Below are positions 1 through 19,077 of a stretch of DNA of 64,000 bases, piece by piece. The translations under genes were made by a program, and so were the position numbers. Position 1 is the stretch's first letter. Each line of letters begins with the position of its first letter. The notes beneath the pieces are model-generated. The model was not told the origin of the DNA. It was given only the letters and a program-made list of their open reading frames with translations, and did no database searches. The stretch is from contig NZ_JALJZW010000001.1 of assembly GCF_024171495.1 (NCBI RefSeq), positions 558,001-622,000 on the forward strand, read 5' to 3'. The stretch is from Deinococcus sp. HSC-46F16. GTDB taxonomy: Bacteria; Deinococcota; Deinococci; Deinococcales; Deinococcaceae.

Positions 1-435
1 GGCTTCCAGGGTGATCAGGCCCTCGACGAGGGTGGCGTCGGGCTTGCGGGTGCCGTCCTCGTTCCAGACCCGGCGCACGAGGTCGAGTTTGCGGAGTTCG
101 GCAATCATCTGTTGGGGGAACTCGTCTCGGTTCCAGTACACGTTCATGATGGGGCGCACCTGATCGGTCATGAAGGTCCGCACCTGTTGCCGGACCTCCC
201 GCTGCTCCGGGGTCAGGCGGTCAAGCTGACCGTAGAAGTCCCCGTCGGGCGCGGGCAGGTCGGCGGTGCGGCCCCCGCCGCCGCCCAGGGTGCGGGCGAG
301 CTGCTTGAGCTGGCCGTCGTTGAGCTGCGACACGCTGGAGAGCAGGCCCGGCAGGTCCACCTTCTGCCCCAGCCGCTCAAGGGCGCCGAGGTCAAGGTGC
401 GCGAGCATCGCCTGGAGGGTGGCTGGATTGGTCAT
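1..435 (-). CDS. acyl-CoA dehydrogenase, N-terminal part (cut by window edge)
   Basis: The first 145 residues of a flavin-dependent acyl-CoA dehydrogenase, an enzyme that oxidises acyl-CoA thioesters. The gene runs off the left edge of the window. After a Leu/Gln-rich extension and a Gly run (about residues 1-65), the segment [16 protein letters not shown] and following helices match the helical N-domain of the family. The extension is longer than in the complete acyl-CoA dehydrogenase at 52.8 kb. The start is the ATG at 435. A TACAAG box lies 7 nt upstream and a purine-rich AGAAGG also precedes the start, so leaderless and Shine-Dalgarno initiation are both possible. Substrate cannot be told from this fragment. 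Confidence 0.8.
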   Translation of the reverse strand, partial: MTNPATLQAMLAHLDLGALERLGQKVDLPGLLSSVSQLNDGQLKQLARTLGGGGGRTADLPAPDGDFYGQLDRLTPEQREVRQQVRTFMTDQVRPIMNVYWNRDEFPQQMIAELRKLDLVRRVWNEDGTRKPDATLVEGLITLEA

Positions 436-550
436 GCCTTCTCTTGTACCCGGTGCAAGTTGTCCAGACTGGGGCCTTCCACCCCAGCTCCCATTCACCC
501 GGCCTTGAGACTCGGCCCCCTGGCGGCGGCGGACGCGACAGCATGCGGGC

Positions 551-1063
551 GTGACCGCCCCCCTCCGGCCCACCCGCCCGCTGCCCACCCGGCCCGCCGG
601 ATACGTGGAACTCGCCCGCTACAGCAGCCTGGGCCGCTTCTGGACGTATCTGGCGAGTGCCGTGCGGGTGGGCCGCGAGGTGAAGGAGGTGCGCGGCGAC
701 CTCCCCGAAACGTGCCGCCGCCGCATCAGCGGGTACGCCCTGCCGGGCGCGGCCCTGCTCCTCGACGTACCGCGCGTGACCGAGGCGCTCGACGAGGGCT
801 TTGTCGCCCATCCCGCCCTGATCGCCCTCCTCGCCGGGGACCCCGACCCCCTCCGCGCCGAGCTGAATGCCCACTACGAGCTGCGGCTGGACGCCGTGCT
901 CGCCTTTACCGCTGCCCGCGACCTGATCGCCCGCCCGGAATTCCGCTTCGTGCCGCTGGTGCCCGGCCTCTCCGAGCTGCCCACCGACCTGCCTCTCCGC
1001 GCCCGCCGGATGGGCCGCGACGAGGTGCACGTGCTGGTGCAGCGGGCGTGTGGGTTGGCCTAG
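551..1063 (+). CDS. hypothetical protein
   Basis: A 170-residue protein that I do not recognise. It has no signal peptide or membrane segment and appears as a mixed alpha/beta soluble protein with many Arg residues. The GTG start at 551 is supported by a CAGCAT box at 539-544 with a 6-nt spacer, which resembles the leaderless promoters elsewhere in the window. It diverges from the acyl-CoA dehydrogenase fragment and converges on the aminotransferase. An overlapping minus-strand reading frame (392-1030) is rich in Gly/Ala/His without domain structure and is taken as a shadow. Confidence 0.55.
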   Translation: MTAPLRPTRPLPTRPAGYVELARYSSLGRFWTYLASAVRVGREVKEVRGDLPETCRRRISGYALPGAALLLDVPRVTEALDEGFVAHPALIALLAGDPDPLRAELNAHYELRLDAVLAFTAARDLIARPEFRFVPLVPGLSELPTDLPLRARRMGRDEVHVLVQRACGLA

Positions 1064-1114
1064 TGGAATGTGGTCAAGCCCCTCTCCACGCTCTCGCCAG
1101 CACGTTCCGCCCCT

Positions 1115-2590
<1,476 letters not shown>

Positions 2591-2600
2591 GCGCGGCAGT

Positions 2601-3419
2601 CTAGCGCCGCTGCGGGGCGGCTCCGAGGCGGTCAGTCAGGTCCCGCGCCAGCTGTGGATTTGCTCCCCGCAGTCCCGGCACCCGTTCGCTGAGGTCCTGC
2701 ATCCAGTTCCACGCCTCGGCATACAGCATCTCCAGCTCGTCCAGCCGCCCGGTCAGGAGAGCGTATCTTTCCAGCGTCTCCTGGCTCAGCTCCCACTCCG
2801 CCCGGCGCGAGGCCGTGAGCCAGTGCTCGGTGTTCCCCTCCGCCAGCCGTGCCAGCCGCAGCAACCCGCCGCGCACCCACCACATCAGCTCCAGCGCCCG
2901 CACCCGCTCGCCGCGCTCCAGCACGTTCACGCCGAAGACCAGCCCGTTCAGCAGGCGGTCGTGGATGAGTTGTGCCGCCGTTTCCGGTTGCGGCCGATCC
3001 TTTGCCACCAGCGCCGCGAGGTGGGCGGCGAGGCGGCCGCCTTGGTCCTTGAGCAGCATGGCGGCGGGGTCCATGTGCTCGTTGGGCCAAGCTTCCACCT
3101 GCGAGAGCGCGGTCTCCGGCTCGGCGTGCAGTTCGACCCGGATCAGATCGTCCATCACGGCATTCGGCGTCCCGAAGTCGTTCGCCACGAAGTGCCGCAC
3201 CGGGGCGACTGCGTTCAGCCAGGCCCGCACGTCGAAGTTGGGCAGGTCGGCGGGCGCCAGGAACACGTAATACTCCAGGTCGCTGAAGGCGTCGGCGGTG
3301 CCCTGGGTGAAACTGCCGTAGGCGAGGGCGTGCCCGATGCGTCCGTCTCGCAGGATCGCGGCGCGGATGGCCCGGTCGAGGTCGCGCTGCGCGGGGGTGA
3401 CGGGACGGTGGGGAGGCAT
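2601..3419 (-). CDS. Lnu(B/F)-like nucleotidyltransferase
   Basis: A 272-residue protein of the DNA polymerase beta-type nucleotidyltransferase superfamily. The catalytic signature is visible as [19 protein letters not shown] (about 35-53), with the GS pair and the acidic D-x-E that bind metal. The following text ([31 protein letters not shown]) and the helical C-terminal half look like lincosamide nucleotidyltransferases of the Lnu(B)/Lnu(F) type, which adenylylate the drug hydroxyl. The natural substrate here is unknown. An upstream in-frame start would overlap the Nudix gene; the ATG at 3419 is preferred because TACACT sits 6 nt before it. Confidence 0.75.
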   Translation of the reverse strand: MPPHRPVTPAQRDLDRAIRAAILRDGRIGHALAYGSFTQGTADAFSDLEYYVFLAPADLPNFDVRAWLNAVAPVRHFVANDFGTPNAVMDDLIRVELHAEPETALSQVEAWPNEHMDPAAMLLKDQGGRLAAHLAALVAKDRPQPETAAQLIHDRLLNGLVFGVNVLERGERVRALELMWWVRGGLLRLARLAEGNTEHWLTASRRAEWELSQETLERYALLTGRLDELEMLYAEAWNWMQDLSERVPGLRGANPQLARDLTDRLGAAPQRR

Positions 3420-3439
3420 AGCGCGAGTGTAGCCGCCCC

Positions 3440-4060
3440 TCAATCCACGTCCACGCCCAGCCCCGGCTCCTGCCACAGCGCCACCATCCGCCGCACCTGT
3501 TCCGGCAGATTGCGCCCCAGCGACAGGGGTGGGAGGTCACCCGGCGCGAACCAGCCGCTGTCCAGCGTCTCGGTGTTGTCGGGGTGGGCGGCCACGTCCT
3601 CCAGCAACTCGCAGGCGATAAAGACCTTGTACACGGCCCACAGGTCGGGCGGGTGCGGGTGCTTGTCCTTGTCGAGTAGCGCCAGCAGCCTCACGGCCCG
3701 GACCCCGCGCCCGGTTTCTTCCCGCACCTCGCGCACCGCGACTTCGCGGGGGCTGTCGCCGGGGTCGGCCCAGCCACCGGGGAGGCTCCACAGCCCGTCG
3801 GCCCGCTCGCGCGTGAGCAGCACCTCGCCCGCCGCGTTCAGCACGATGGCCCGCACGTCCACCTTGGGCGTCAGATACCCGCGCTCGATGGTCAGCAGGC
3901 TGTGAACCTCCTCCGGCGTCTGCCCGGTGCCTTCAGCCAGCAGCTCTGCGGTGAGCGCGAGCAGACGCTCGAAGCGTTCGCGGTCGTAGGGGTCGCGCGT
4001 GTAGGTCAGCCCGGCCTGGGCGATTGCTTGGAGTTCGCGGAGCTGGACGAGGGAAGGCAT
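3440..4060 (-). CDS. Nudix hydrolase with N-terminal helical domain
   Basis: A 206-residue Nudix hydrolase, cleaving nucleoside diphosphates linked to another moiety. A helical N-terminal region (about 1-55, [25 protein letters not shown]) matches the N-terminal domain found in one Nudix subgroup. The Nudix box lies at about 96-118 ([22 protein letters not shown]); the catalytic REVREE core is intact, and the first box glutamate is Asp, as happens in this subgroup. The ATG at 4060 is chosen over an upstream one because a TACGCT box lies 5 nt before it. It is divergent from the FAH gene with only 23 bp between the two start codons. Substrate unknown; many Nudix paralogues occur in Deinococcus. 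Confidence 0.85.
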   Translation of the reverse strand: MPSLVQLRELQAIAQAGLTYTRDPYDRERFERLLALTAELLAEGTGQTPEEVHSLLTIERGYLTPKVDVRAIVLNAAGEVLLTRERADGLWSLPGGWADPGDSPREVAVREVREETGRGVRAVRLLALLDKDKHPHPPDLWAVYKVFIACELLEDVAAHPDNTETLDSGWFAPGDLPPLSLGRNLPEQVRRMVALWQEPGLGVDVD

Positions 4061-4083
4061 GGCCGAGCGTATATCCTCGCCCC
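4061..4083. promoter_or_regulatory. overlapping divergent leaderless promoters
   Basis: The entire gap between the Nudix and FAH start codons is 23 bp. On the plus strand TATCCT (4072-4077) ends 6 nt before the FAH ATG. On the minus strand TACGCT lies 5 nt before the Nudix ATG. Both boxes come from the same GCGTATATCCT sequence, so polymerase can hardly occupy both at once. Assignment is by position and sequence only. Confidence 0.55.
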
Positions 4084-4836
4084 ATGCGTCTGGTCCGAAT
4101 CGCACACGGCGGCACCCCTTCCTGGGGCGAACTCGAAGGGGCCACCGTGCACCTCACGCGCGGCATGGCGGGCGAGCGGACGGGGGAGACGGTGGCCCTC
4201 TCCGCCGCGACCCTGCTCGCCCCCGCCGAACCCAGCAAGATCGTCTGCGTGGGCCGCAACTACGTCAACCACATCAAGGAACTCGGCAACGACACGGGCG
4301 AACTGCCGAAGGAACCCGGCATCTTCCTGAAGGGGCCGAACGCGCTGGCCGCCGAGGGCGAGACGGTGGCCTACCCGGAGTGGACCGAGAACTTCCACTT
4401 CGAGGGCGAACTGGCGCTGGTGATCGGGCGGCAGGCGCGGGACCTCACCCCGGAGAACGCGCTGGACTCCGTGGCTGGATACACCTGCGGCCTCGACCTC
4501 ACCGCCCGCGACCGCCAGAAGACCGACCTGCAATGGTTCCGCGCCAAGGCCGCCGACCGCTTCTGCCCGCTGGGGCCGTGGCTGGAGACAGACTTTGACC
4601 CCGCCGACGTGCGTGTGATGACGCGAATCAATGGCAAAACGCGGCAGGACGGTCGAACGAGCCACATGATTTTCGACGTGCCCACCATCCTGACCTACCT
4701 CACCCGCTACGTGACCCTGGAACCCGGCGACGTGGTGCTCACCGGGACGCCGGAGGGCGTCGGCCCCCTCTCGCGCGGGGACACGGTGGAGGTCGAGGTG
4801 GAGGGCATCGGCGTGCTGACCACCCGCATCGGGTAG
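4084..4836 (+). CDS. fumarylacetoacetate hydrolase (FAH) family protein
   Basis: A 250-residue member of the FAH/MhpD superfamily, which hydrolyses or decarboxylates C-C bonds in small oxo-acids. The family core is visible: [15 protein letters not shown] (about 52-66), the metal-binding acids in [12 protein letters not shown] (about 104-115), [12 protein letters not shown], and the closing [17 protein letters not shown]. The length fits single-domain members used in aromatic catabolism or as oxaloacetate/acylpyruvate hydrolases. No catabolic operon surrounds it, so the substrate cannot be inferred. The ATG at 4084 is chosen for its leaderless -10 box; an upstream start would run through the Nudix 5' end. 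Confidence 0.88.
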   Translation: MRLVRIAHGGTPSWGELEGATVHLTRGMAGERTGETVALSAATLLAPAEPSKIVCVGRNYVNHIKELGNDTGELPKEPGIFLKGPNALAAEGETVAYPEWTENFHFEGELALVIGRQARDLTPENALDSVAGYTCGLDLTARDRQKTDLQWFRAKAADRFCPLGPWLETDFDPADVRVMTRINGKTRQDGRTSHMIFDVPTILTYLTRYVTLEPGDVVLTGTPEGVGPLSRGDTVEVEVEGIGVLTTRIG

Positions 4837-4878
4837 CCCGGCACGATTCCCCCGCCCGCCCCCGCGCTAGCCTGGGGC

Positions 4879-6156
4879 GTGTCCCACAACCCGCTCCCCT
4901 CCCGCGTGCTGACGCTCGCGCTCTCGCTGTCCCTGGGGCTGGCGGGCGCGAGTCCGGCGACCGACCTGTACGGGTCGGCGACCCAGGCCCTGGAAACGCG
5001 CTACTTCGGCTGGGCGACCGCCGACCGCGCCGACCTCACCCGGCGCTACGCCGACGTGCTGGCCGAGCGCTGCGCCCCCCAGGGCGACGCCTGCGACTAC
5101 GCCACCGCCCGCGCGGTGCTGGGCGACCTCCTGACCGAACTCGGCGACCCCCACACCAACGTCCGCGACCCGGAGGGGGCCGAGCGGCTGCGCGAGGTCA
5201 GCGAGAACCGCGCCGTGCCCCGAACGGGCCTGCGGACGGCGCGGGTGGTGGGCGGCCTCCTCGTCGTCTCGGTGACCCCCGGCAGTCCCGCCGACCTCGC
5301 GGGCGTGCGCCGCTTCGACCTCCTGACCCGCGTGAACGGCGAGGTGCCCGGCAAGGACGCGGCGGGCAAGAACCTCCCGCTCGGCCCGAACGAGTTCGTC
5401 ACGCTGGAGCGCCGCGCCGCCCCCATTCCCGTGACCCTACGCCGCGCCGGGGTGCCCGACCGCGACCTCACCCTGGAGACGGCCCCGCTGCAAGCCCGCG
5501 ACGAGCCGACGCTGAGCTGGGTGGACGCGGAGGGCGCGGGCCGGGTCGCCGTCATCGACTTTCCCAGCTTTCTGCCGCAGGACAGCTCCGAGTTGTTCCT
5601 GAAGCGGCTGACTGAGGCGAGGGTAGGCGGGGCCTCGGCGCTGGTCGTGGACCTGCGCTACAACGGCGGCGGCTCACTGGGCGAGTGCGTGGCGGCGGCG
5701 AGCGTCTTCGCGCCCGTGGTCTACCAGTCGCGCTGGGAGGGGGGAACCTCCAGCTATGGGGGCGTGCGTGGGGAAGAGGTGCGGGCGGCGGTGGCGCGGA
5801 CGGCGGCCCCAACCCTGAACGTGTGGCGCGGCCCGACGGCGGTGCTGGTGGGACCGGGCACGGCCTCCTGCGCCGAGGTCTTCTCCCACTTCGCGCGGGG
5901 GGCGGGGGCGGTCGTGGTCGGAGAGGCCACGCGCGGCGTAGGCAACAGCGGGGTGCAGTTCCTGCCGCTGCCGGGCGGGCACCTGCTGTCGCTCACCGTG
6001 CTGCGGGCCTTTGACGCGGCGGGCCAGCCCCTGCCCGCGTCCCTTACGCCCGACGTGGCGGCCCCCACCGACCTCGTGGCACTCACCACGCGGGGCGAGG
6101 ACACCACGCTCTCGGCGGCCTTGCAGCAGCTCGCGGCAGTGGGTGGCGGGCCGTGA
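4879..6156 (+). CDS. S41 family peptidase (C-terminal processing protease type), secreted
   Basis: A 425-residue exported S41-family protein. A signal peptide is visible at 1-25 ([20 protein letters not shown]). A PDZ-like region follows at about 115-200 ([29 protein letters not shown]), then the S41 core with [15 protein letters not shown] (255-269) and the nucleophile region [17 protein letters not shown] with S330. In CtpA-like enzymes the general-base lysine follows a GExTxGKG motif; here the aligned stretch is GEATRGVG (348-355) with Val in the lysine position, so the mechanism differs or the protein is inactive. The GTG start at 4879 has TAGCCT (4868-4873) 5 nt upstream. Confidence 0.85.
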   Translation: MSHNPLPSRVLTLALSLSLGLAGASPATDLYGSATQALETRYFGWATADRADLTRRYADVLAERCAPQGDACDYATARAVLGDLLTELGDPHTNVRDPEGAERLREVSENRAVPRTGLRTARVVGGLLVVSVTPGSPADLAGVRRFDLLTRVNGEVPGKDAAGKNLPLGPNEFVTLERRAAPIPVTLRRAGVPDRDLTLETAPLQARDEPTLSWVDAEGAGRVAVIDFPSFLPQDSSELFLKRLTEARVGGASALVVDLRYNGGGSLGECVAAASVFAPVVYQSRWEGGTSSYGGVRGEEVRAAVARTAAPTLNVWRGPTAVLVGPGTASCAEVFSHFARGAGAVVVGEATRGVGNSGVQFLPLPGGHLLSLTVLRAFDAAGQPLPASLTPDVAAPTDLVALTTRGEDTTLSAALQQLAAVGGGP

Positions 6157-6336
6157 GGTTTGGGGCAACCCAGATGGTGACCCTTCGCCGCGTTTCCTGG
6201 CTTCGGCGGCCCATAGACTAGACTTCAGGCAGGTCTCCCCGTTTCCTTTCCGCGCCGCCCTGCCCGGCACCCCTTCTTGAACCCCGCACGACTTCGCCCA
6301 TCCCACTTTCGGAGACCGACACAGGGGGGAGCCTCC

Positions 6337-8577
<2,241 letters not shown>

Positions 8578-8592
8578 GGGTCATTCTCACGG

Positions 8593-8615
8593 GGCGGAGG
8601 CTTTTGGTCTCCGCC
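8593..8615 (+). terminator. stem-loop after the ClpC-like gene
   Basis: GGCGGAG pairs with CTCCGCC around a 9-nt loop holding a T run, 15 nt after the stop codon. No clear T tail follows the stem, so it may be a weak terminator or an mRNA-stabilising hairpin. Confidence 0.4.
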
Positions 8616-8678
8616 TCCTGCGTGTGGCCCTACTCCGGGCACGGTGCTGTCCGGGCTGAGCCGCTAGCATGCCTTTCT

Positions 8679-8954
<276 letters not shown>

Positions 8955-8959
8955 GCCGC

Positions 8960-10309
<1,350 letters not shown>

Positions 10310-10390
10310 ATGGCCCCGCCCCGCGCACATACAGGTTTGCTCAAGGCACCGTCATCTCTCCCGTCTGGAGGATGCGTCACACTGCTCCTC

Positions 10391-10633
10391 ATGAAGAAGA
10401 ACGTGCTCAAGACCCTGACCCTGGCGGCCGTGCTGGCCCTTCCCGTGACGGCATACGCCCAGACCGACGGCAGCGAAGGCGAAACCACCGGCACCAACGC
10501 CCCCGCCGAGGCCACCGACTCTGCCACCGACTGGGGCTGGCTGGGCCTCGCCGGAATCCTGGGCCTCGCCGGGCTGGGGGGCAAGCGCTACACCCAGACG
10601 GTCGTGAACACCAGCAACACGACCCGCCGCTAA
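10391..10633 (+). CDS. small exported WGxxGxxG-type protein
   Basis: An 80-residue precursor with a clear signal peptide (KNVLKTLTLAAVLALPVTAYAQ, cleavage after about 24), an acidic Thr/Ala linker and a WGWLGLAGILGLAGLGG segment (about 49-65). The last part matches the WGxxGxxG motif of small proteins seen in Deinococcus and cyanobacteria; their role is not known. The tail is basic (KRYTQT, TTRR), so the Gly/Leu segment may anchor it in a membrane. A CACACT box (10378-10383) lies 7 nt before the ATG. A strong terminator follows. Confidence 0.7.
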   Translation: MKKNVLKTLTLAAVLALPVTAYAQTDGSEGETTGTNAPAEATDSATDWGWLGLAGILGLAGLGGKRYTQTVVNTSNTTRR

Positions 10634-10645
10634 GCCGAACAAATG

Positions 10646-10676
10646 AAGCCGCCGCCCCACGTAGGGGCGGCGGCTT
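10646..10676. terminator. bidirectional terminator between the WGxxGxxG gene and clpB
   Basis: A 13-bp perfect stem (AAGCCGCCGCCCC / GGGGCGGCGGCTT) with loop ACGTA. It has T residues after it on the plus strand and sits between two convergent genes, so it can end transcription from both sides. Confidence 0.85.
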
Positions 10677-10685
10677 TGTCCTGCC

Positions 10686-13244
<2,559 letters not shown>

Positions 13245-13266
13245 GGAAACCTCCTCAAGTGCTCCC

Positions 13267-13295
13267 ATTGTGCGACTTGAGTGTGGTCGTGTCAA
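13267..13295 (-). promoter_or_regulatory. clpB promoter
   Basis: On the minus strand TTGACA (13295-13290), a 17-bp spacer and CACAAT (13272-13267) form a good housekeeping promoter. It would start transcription about 15 nt before the AGGAGG and TTG start of clpB. Confidence 0.75.
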
Positions 13296-13296
13296 G
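13276..13296 (+). promoter_or_regulatory. HAIR-type HspR operator
   Basis: CTTGAGT-N7-TGTCAAG reads as the HAIR element (CTTGAGT-N7-ACTCAAG) recognised by the heat-shock repressor HspR, matching 12 of 14 defined positions. It covers the clpB -35 hexamer and most of the spacer, so bound HspR would block polymerase. HspR is known to repress clpB-type genes in Deinococcus radiodurans. The hspR gene is not in this window. Confidence 0.8.
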
Positions 13297-13332
13297 TTTC
13301 TAGAGTCTTGAATTGGGTGAGGTGCGCCCCGG

Positions 13333-14343
13333 TCATCGGCCCGACGGAATGAAGCGCCCACCCTCCGCCCGCGTGAGCAGCCCGCCCACGAATTCCCCCA
13401 TCCCCTCAGCGGTGATCGGCTGCCCGGCGAGCGTCCCCGTGCCGCGCACCGGCCCTTCCCAGTAGGCGACCGAGGTGTTGCGCGAGAGGAGTTCCTGCTC
13501 GTCTCGCAGAGGCTCCAGACTCAGCGTCAGGTCCGGCGCGGTGACCTGCCAGGTCAGCACGTAGTCGCGCCCGCTGGGGCTGCGCCAGGTGCGGCCCGGC
13601 GTCATCGTGACGCCTGGAACCTCCCGCGCCACGCCCGCCGCGTCTACCCGCGAGGCGGCGACCTGCACGACCTGGCCCGCTGCGTTCCGCACCCGGTAGA
13701 GCATCAGGTCCGAGCCGTCCGAGAGGTGCAGCCCGAACCAGTCCCAGCGGGCCTGGGCGCCGGGCTGCTGGTCGCCCCACTGGTGGTCGAGCCAGGCTGG
13801 CCCGGTCGCCGTCCTCGCCCCGGCCCCCGAGACCACCATCGTCCCCGCCACGTCCATCCGGGTGACGCTCTGGTAGTACAGCCGCCCCACCTCCGGCGTG
13901 CCCGAGTACCCCGGCGGATGCACCACCGGCCCCTTGCGCGGTGTGAGCGTCAGGTTCAGCGGCCCGGCCCGCAGGGTATACACCTCGCCTTCCTGCCGCA
14001 GCCGCCACTCGCCCTGTTCGACCCTGAGGGGCGGAAAGCCGAAGCGGGCCTGCTGCGCCTCATTCTCGTAGAAGTTGAGCTGTCCGGTGCGTAGGTCCGT
14101 GACCGCCACATGCCCGGCGTGATAGGGAATGCCCCGGTAGTTCACCTTGAACTGCGCCCAGTGAAAGGCCAGCCCCGACTCCGGCAGGTAACCTGAGACG
14201 TACCACCACTCCATCGGCGCATTTTTCGCGCCCAGGTCGGCGGGCGCCGGGAGCCGCGCCGGGTCGAACGCCTGCGGCGGGGGCAGGCAGGCCGAGAGCA
14301 GGGCCGGGAGTAAGGCCGCCGCGCCAGCGTGAAGGAGTCGCAT
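13333..14343 (-). CDS. lipocalin-like (AttH/carotenoid hydratase-type) lipoprotein
   Basis: A 336-residue predicted lipoprotein: signal [17 protein letters not shown] with a lipobox ending in Cys. The mature part starts with [14 protein letters not shown] and contains [12 protein letters not shown] and [12 protein letters not shown]. These are hallmarks of the secreted lipocalin-like family that includes AttH and is often annotated as carotenoid 1,2-hydratase. The carotenoid role is only by annotation tradition; no carotenoid genes adjoin it. The ATG at 14343 is chosen over an upstream in-frame start that lacks a signal peptide at its N-terminus; TAAGGT lies 5 nt before it. Confidence 0.75.
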   Translation of the reverse strand: MRLLHAGAAALLPALLSACLPPPQAFDPARLPAPADLGAKNAPMEWWYVSGYLPESGLAFHWAQFKVNYRGIPYHAGHVAVTDLRTGQLNFYENEAQQARFGFPPLRVEQGEWRLRQEGEVYTLRAGPLNLTLTPRKGPVVHPPGYSGTPEVGRLYYQSVTRMDVAGTMVVSGAGARTATGPAWLDHQWGDQQPGAQARWDWFGLHLSDGSDLMLYRVRNAAGQVVQVAASRVDAAGVAREVPGVTMTPGRTWRSPSGRDYVLTWQVTAPDLTLSLEPLRDEQELLSRNTSVAYWEGPVRGTGTLAGQPITAEGMGEFVGGLLTRAEGGRFIPSGR

Positions 14344-14410
14344 GGTTGACCTTACCCGCCCACGGTCGGGGCAGAGGTGGGAAGGGCCATGAACCGGGTG
14401 CAAAGAAGGA

Positions 14411-14439
14411 GGGCCGCCCCCCACACGGAAAGGCGGCCC
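14411..14439 (-). terminator. terminator of the liv operon
   Basis: GGGCCGCC and GGCGGCCC form an 8-bp stem. On the minus strand it comes 13 nt after the livF stop and is followed by a pyrimidine-rich CTCCTTCTTTG, as expected for an intrinsic terminator of livHMGF. Confidence 0.75.
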
Positions 14440-14452
14440 TGAGCTGCTGGAT

Positions 14453-15193
14453 CTACTCGTCGCCGAGGTACGCCTTACGGACCGTCTCGTCGCGGGCGAG
14501 TTCGGCCGCCGCCCGGCTGAGACGAATCTCACCCGTCTGCAGAACGTAGCCGTGGTGGGCAATGCCCAGCGCCATGCTCGCGTTCTGCTCGACCAGGAGG
14601 ATGGTGGTGCCGCGCTCGCGGTTGAGCATCTGGACGATGTCGAAGATGGCCTCTACAAAGAGGGGCGACAGGCCCATGCTGGGCTCGTCCAGCAGCAGCA
14701 GCCGGGGGTTGACCATCAGGGCGCGGGCAATCGCCAGCATCTGCTGTTCGCCGCCCGACATGGTGCCGCCGAGCTGGTTCTCGCGCTCCCTCAGGCGCGG
14801 AAACAGCGCGAAGCCTTCCTGAATGCGCTGCTCGATCAGCCCCCGGTCGGTGACCGAGTAGGCGCCGACCTCCAGGTTCTCGCGCACCGTGAGCTGCGGA
14901 AAGATGCGGCGGCCCTCGGGCACGTGGCTCATGCCCCGCCCCAGCAGGGTGTGGGCGGGCACGCCGGTCACGTCCTGCCCCGCGTAGACGACCTGCCCCG
15001 CCCGCGGCTTCATCATCCCGCTGACCGTGCGCAGGGTGGTCGTCTTGCCCGCCCCGTTGCCGCCGATCAGGGCGACGATCTCGCCCTCCTTGACGGTCAT
15101 GTCCAGCCCCTTGAGGGCATGAATCTGGCCGTAGTAGGTGTGCACCCCGCGCAGCTCCAGCAGTGGGGCCGCGCCCGTCTCATGGGCGGTCAT
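14453..15193 (-). CDS. livF: branched-chain amino acid ABC transporter ATPase LivF
   Basis: A 246-residue ABC ATPase of the LivF type. Walker A is GGNGAGKTT, the signature MSGGEQQML, Walker B LLLLDEPSMGL, and the switch His region ILLVEQNAS. The text HVPEGRRIFPQLTVRENLEVGAY is characteristic of LivF. Its ATG overlaps the livG TGA (ATGA), so the two are translationally coupled. It is the last gene of the operon. Confidence 0.93.
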   Translation of the reverse strand: MTAHETGAAPLLELRGVHTYYGQIHALKGLDMTVKEGEIVALIGGNGAGKTTTLRTVSGMMKPRAGQVVYAGQDVTGVPAHTLLGRGMSHVPEGRRIFPQLTVRENLEVGAYSVTDRGLIEQRIQEGFALFPRLRERENQLGGTMSGGEQQMLAIARALMVNPRLLLLDEPSMGLSPLFVEAIFDIVQMLNRERGTTILLVEQNASMALGIAHHGYVLQTGEIRLSRAAAELARDETVRKAYLGDE

Positions 15194-16004
15194 CTGGCCT
15201 CCTTGCCGTAGTCCCCGGCCGCCGCGCCGCGCCCCAGGTAGGCTTCCATCACGGCGGGGTCGTTGCGGACCTGATGGGGCAGGCCCTCGCTGATCTTGGT
15301 GCCGTAGTCCAGCACCGTGATGTTTTCGGACAGGGTCATCACCAGCCGCATGTCGTGTTCGATCAGCACCACCGTCACGCCGAGGTCGTCGCGGATGGCG
15401 CGGATCAGGGCCTTGAGGTCCTCGGTCTCGCGGGGGTTCATGCCCGCCGCCGGTTCGTCGAGCAGGATCAGCTTCGGGGTGGTCGCCAGGGCGCGGGCGA
15501 TCTCCAGCTTGCGCTGGTCGCCGTAGGGGAGGTTGGTCGCCAGTTCGCCCCTCCACTTGCCCAATCCCACGAACTCCAGCATGATCCGCGCCGTCTCGCG
15601 GGCCTCGCGCTCGGAGTCGTGGAAGCCGCGCGTGTGCAGCACGGCGTCGAGGAAGGTGGCCTTCAGGCGGCTGTGCCGTCCCACCATGATGTTTTCCTCG
15701 GCCGTCATGGAGGAAAAGAGCCGGATGTTCTGGAAGGTGCGGGCGATCCCGGCCGCCGCCACCTGGTCGGGGCGCAGGCCGATCAGCTCGCGCCCCGCCA
15801 GCCGGACGCTGCCGCGATCGGGTGCGTAAATGCCCGTGATCAGGTTGAAAAAGGTGGTCTTGCCCGCCCCGTTCGGCCCGATCACCGAGATGATTCCCCC
15901 CTGCGGAACCCCGAAGGTCACGTCGTTGACGGCCGTCAGTCCCCCGAAGGTCTTGGTGAGATGCTGCACGTCGAGAATGAGGGGCGTGCTTCCCGGATAG
16001 GCCG

Positions 16005-16008
<4 letters not shown>
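15190..16008 (-). CDS. livG: branched-chain amino acid ABC transporter ATPase LivG
   Basis: A 272-residue LivG-type ATPase that pairs with LivF. Walker A is GPNGAGKTTFFNLITG; the LivG hallmark IARTFQNIRLFSSMTAEENIMVGRH follows. The signature here is LPYGDQRKLEIARAL rather than LSGGQ, as usual for LivG, and Walker B is LILLDEPAAGMNP. It overlaps livM by 4 nt upstream (ATGA) and livF by 4 nt downstream. Confidence 0.93.
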
Positions 16009-18838
<2,830 letters not shown>

Positions 18839-19077
18839 GGTCTTTGCTCCTTTCGGGAAGGGTGCCCCACCAAGGGGGCAGGAAGAAGGCGGAGAAACGG
18901 AACAGCGGAAGCCCGCAGGGGCCGCCCGCACGTTAGCGCGTCAGATCACATTTGGTTCCCGGTCCGGGTGGGGGAGAACCAGACAAGAGGAATGCGGGAA
19001 ACAACAGCGAGGGGGCCGGGCACCTGCGGCCCAGCCCCCAGTGCAGTGGGGTCCCTGCTCCCAGCGTTCGCCCGGTG
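18839..19077 (-). other. livK-livH intergenic region
   Basis: About 240 bp separate the binding-protein gene from the permease and ATPase genes, which are otherwise tightly overlapped. Apart from the livH ribosome site I see no promoter of good quality and no clear terminator. A gap here is common in binding-protein operons and usually lets the binding protein be made in excess. Confidence 0.4.

Noticed and set aside
6157..6336. HspR site before the ClpC-like gene
   Set aside because: A single CTTGAA half-site is present with no partner at the required spacing.
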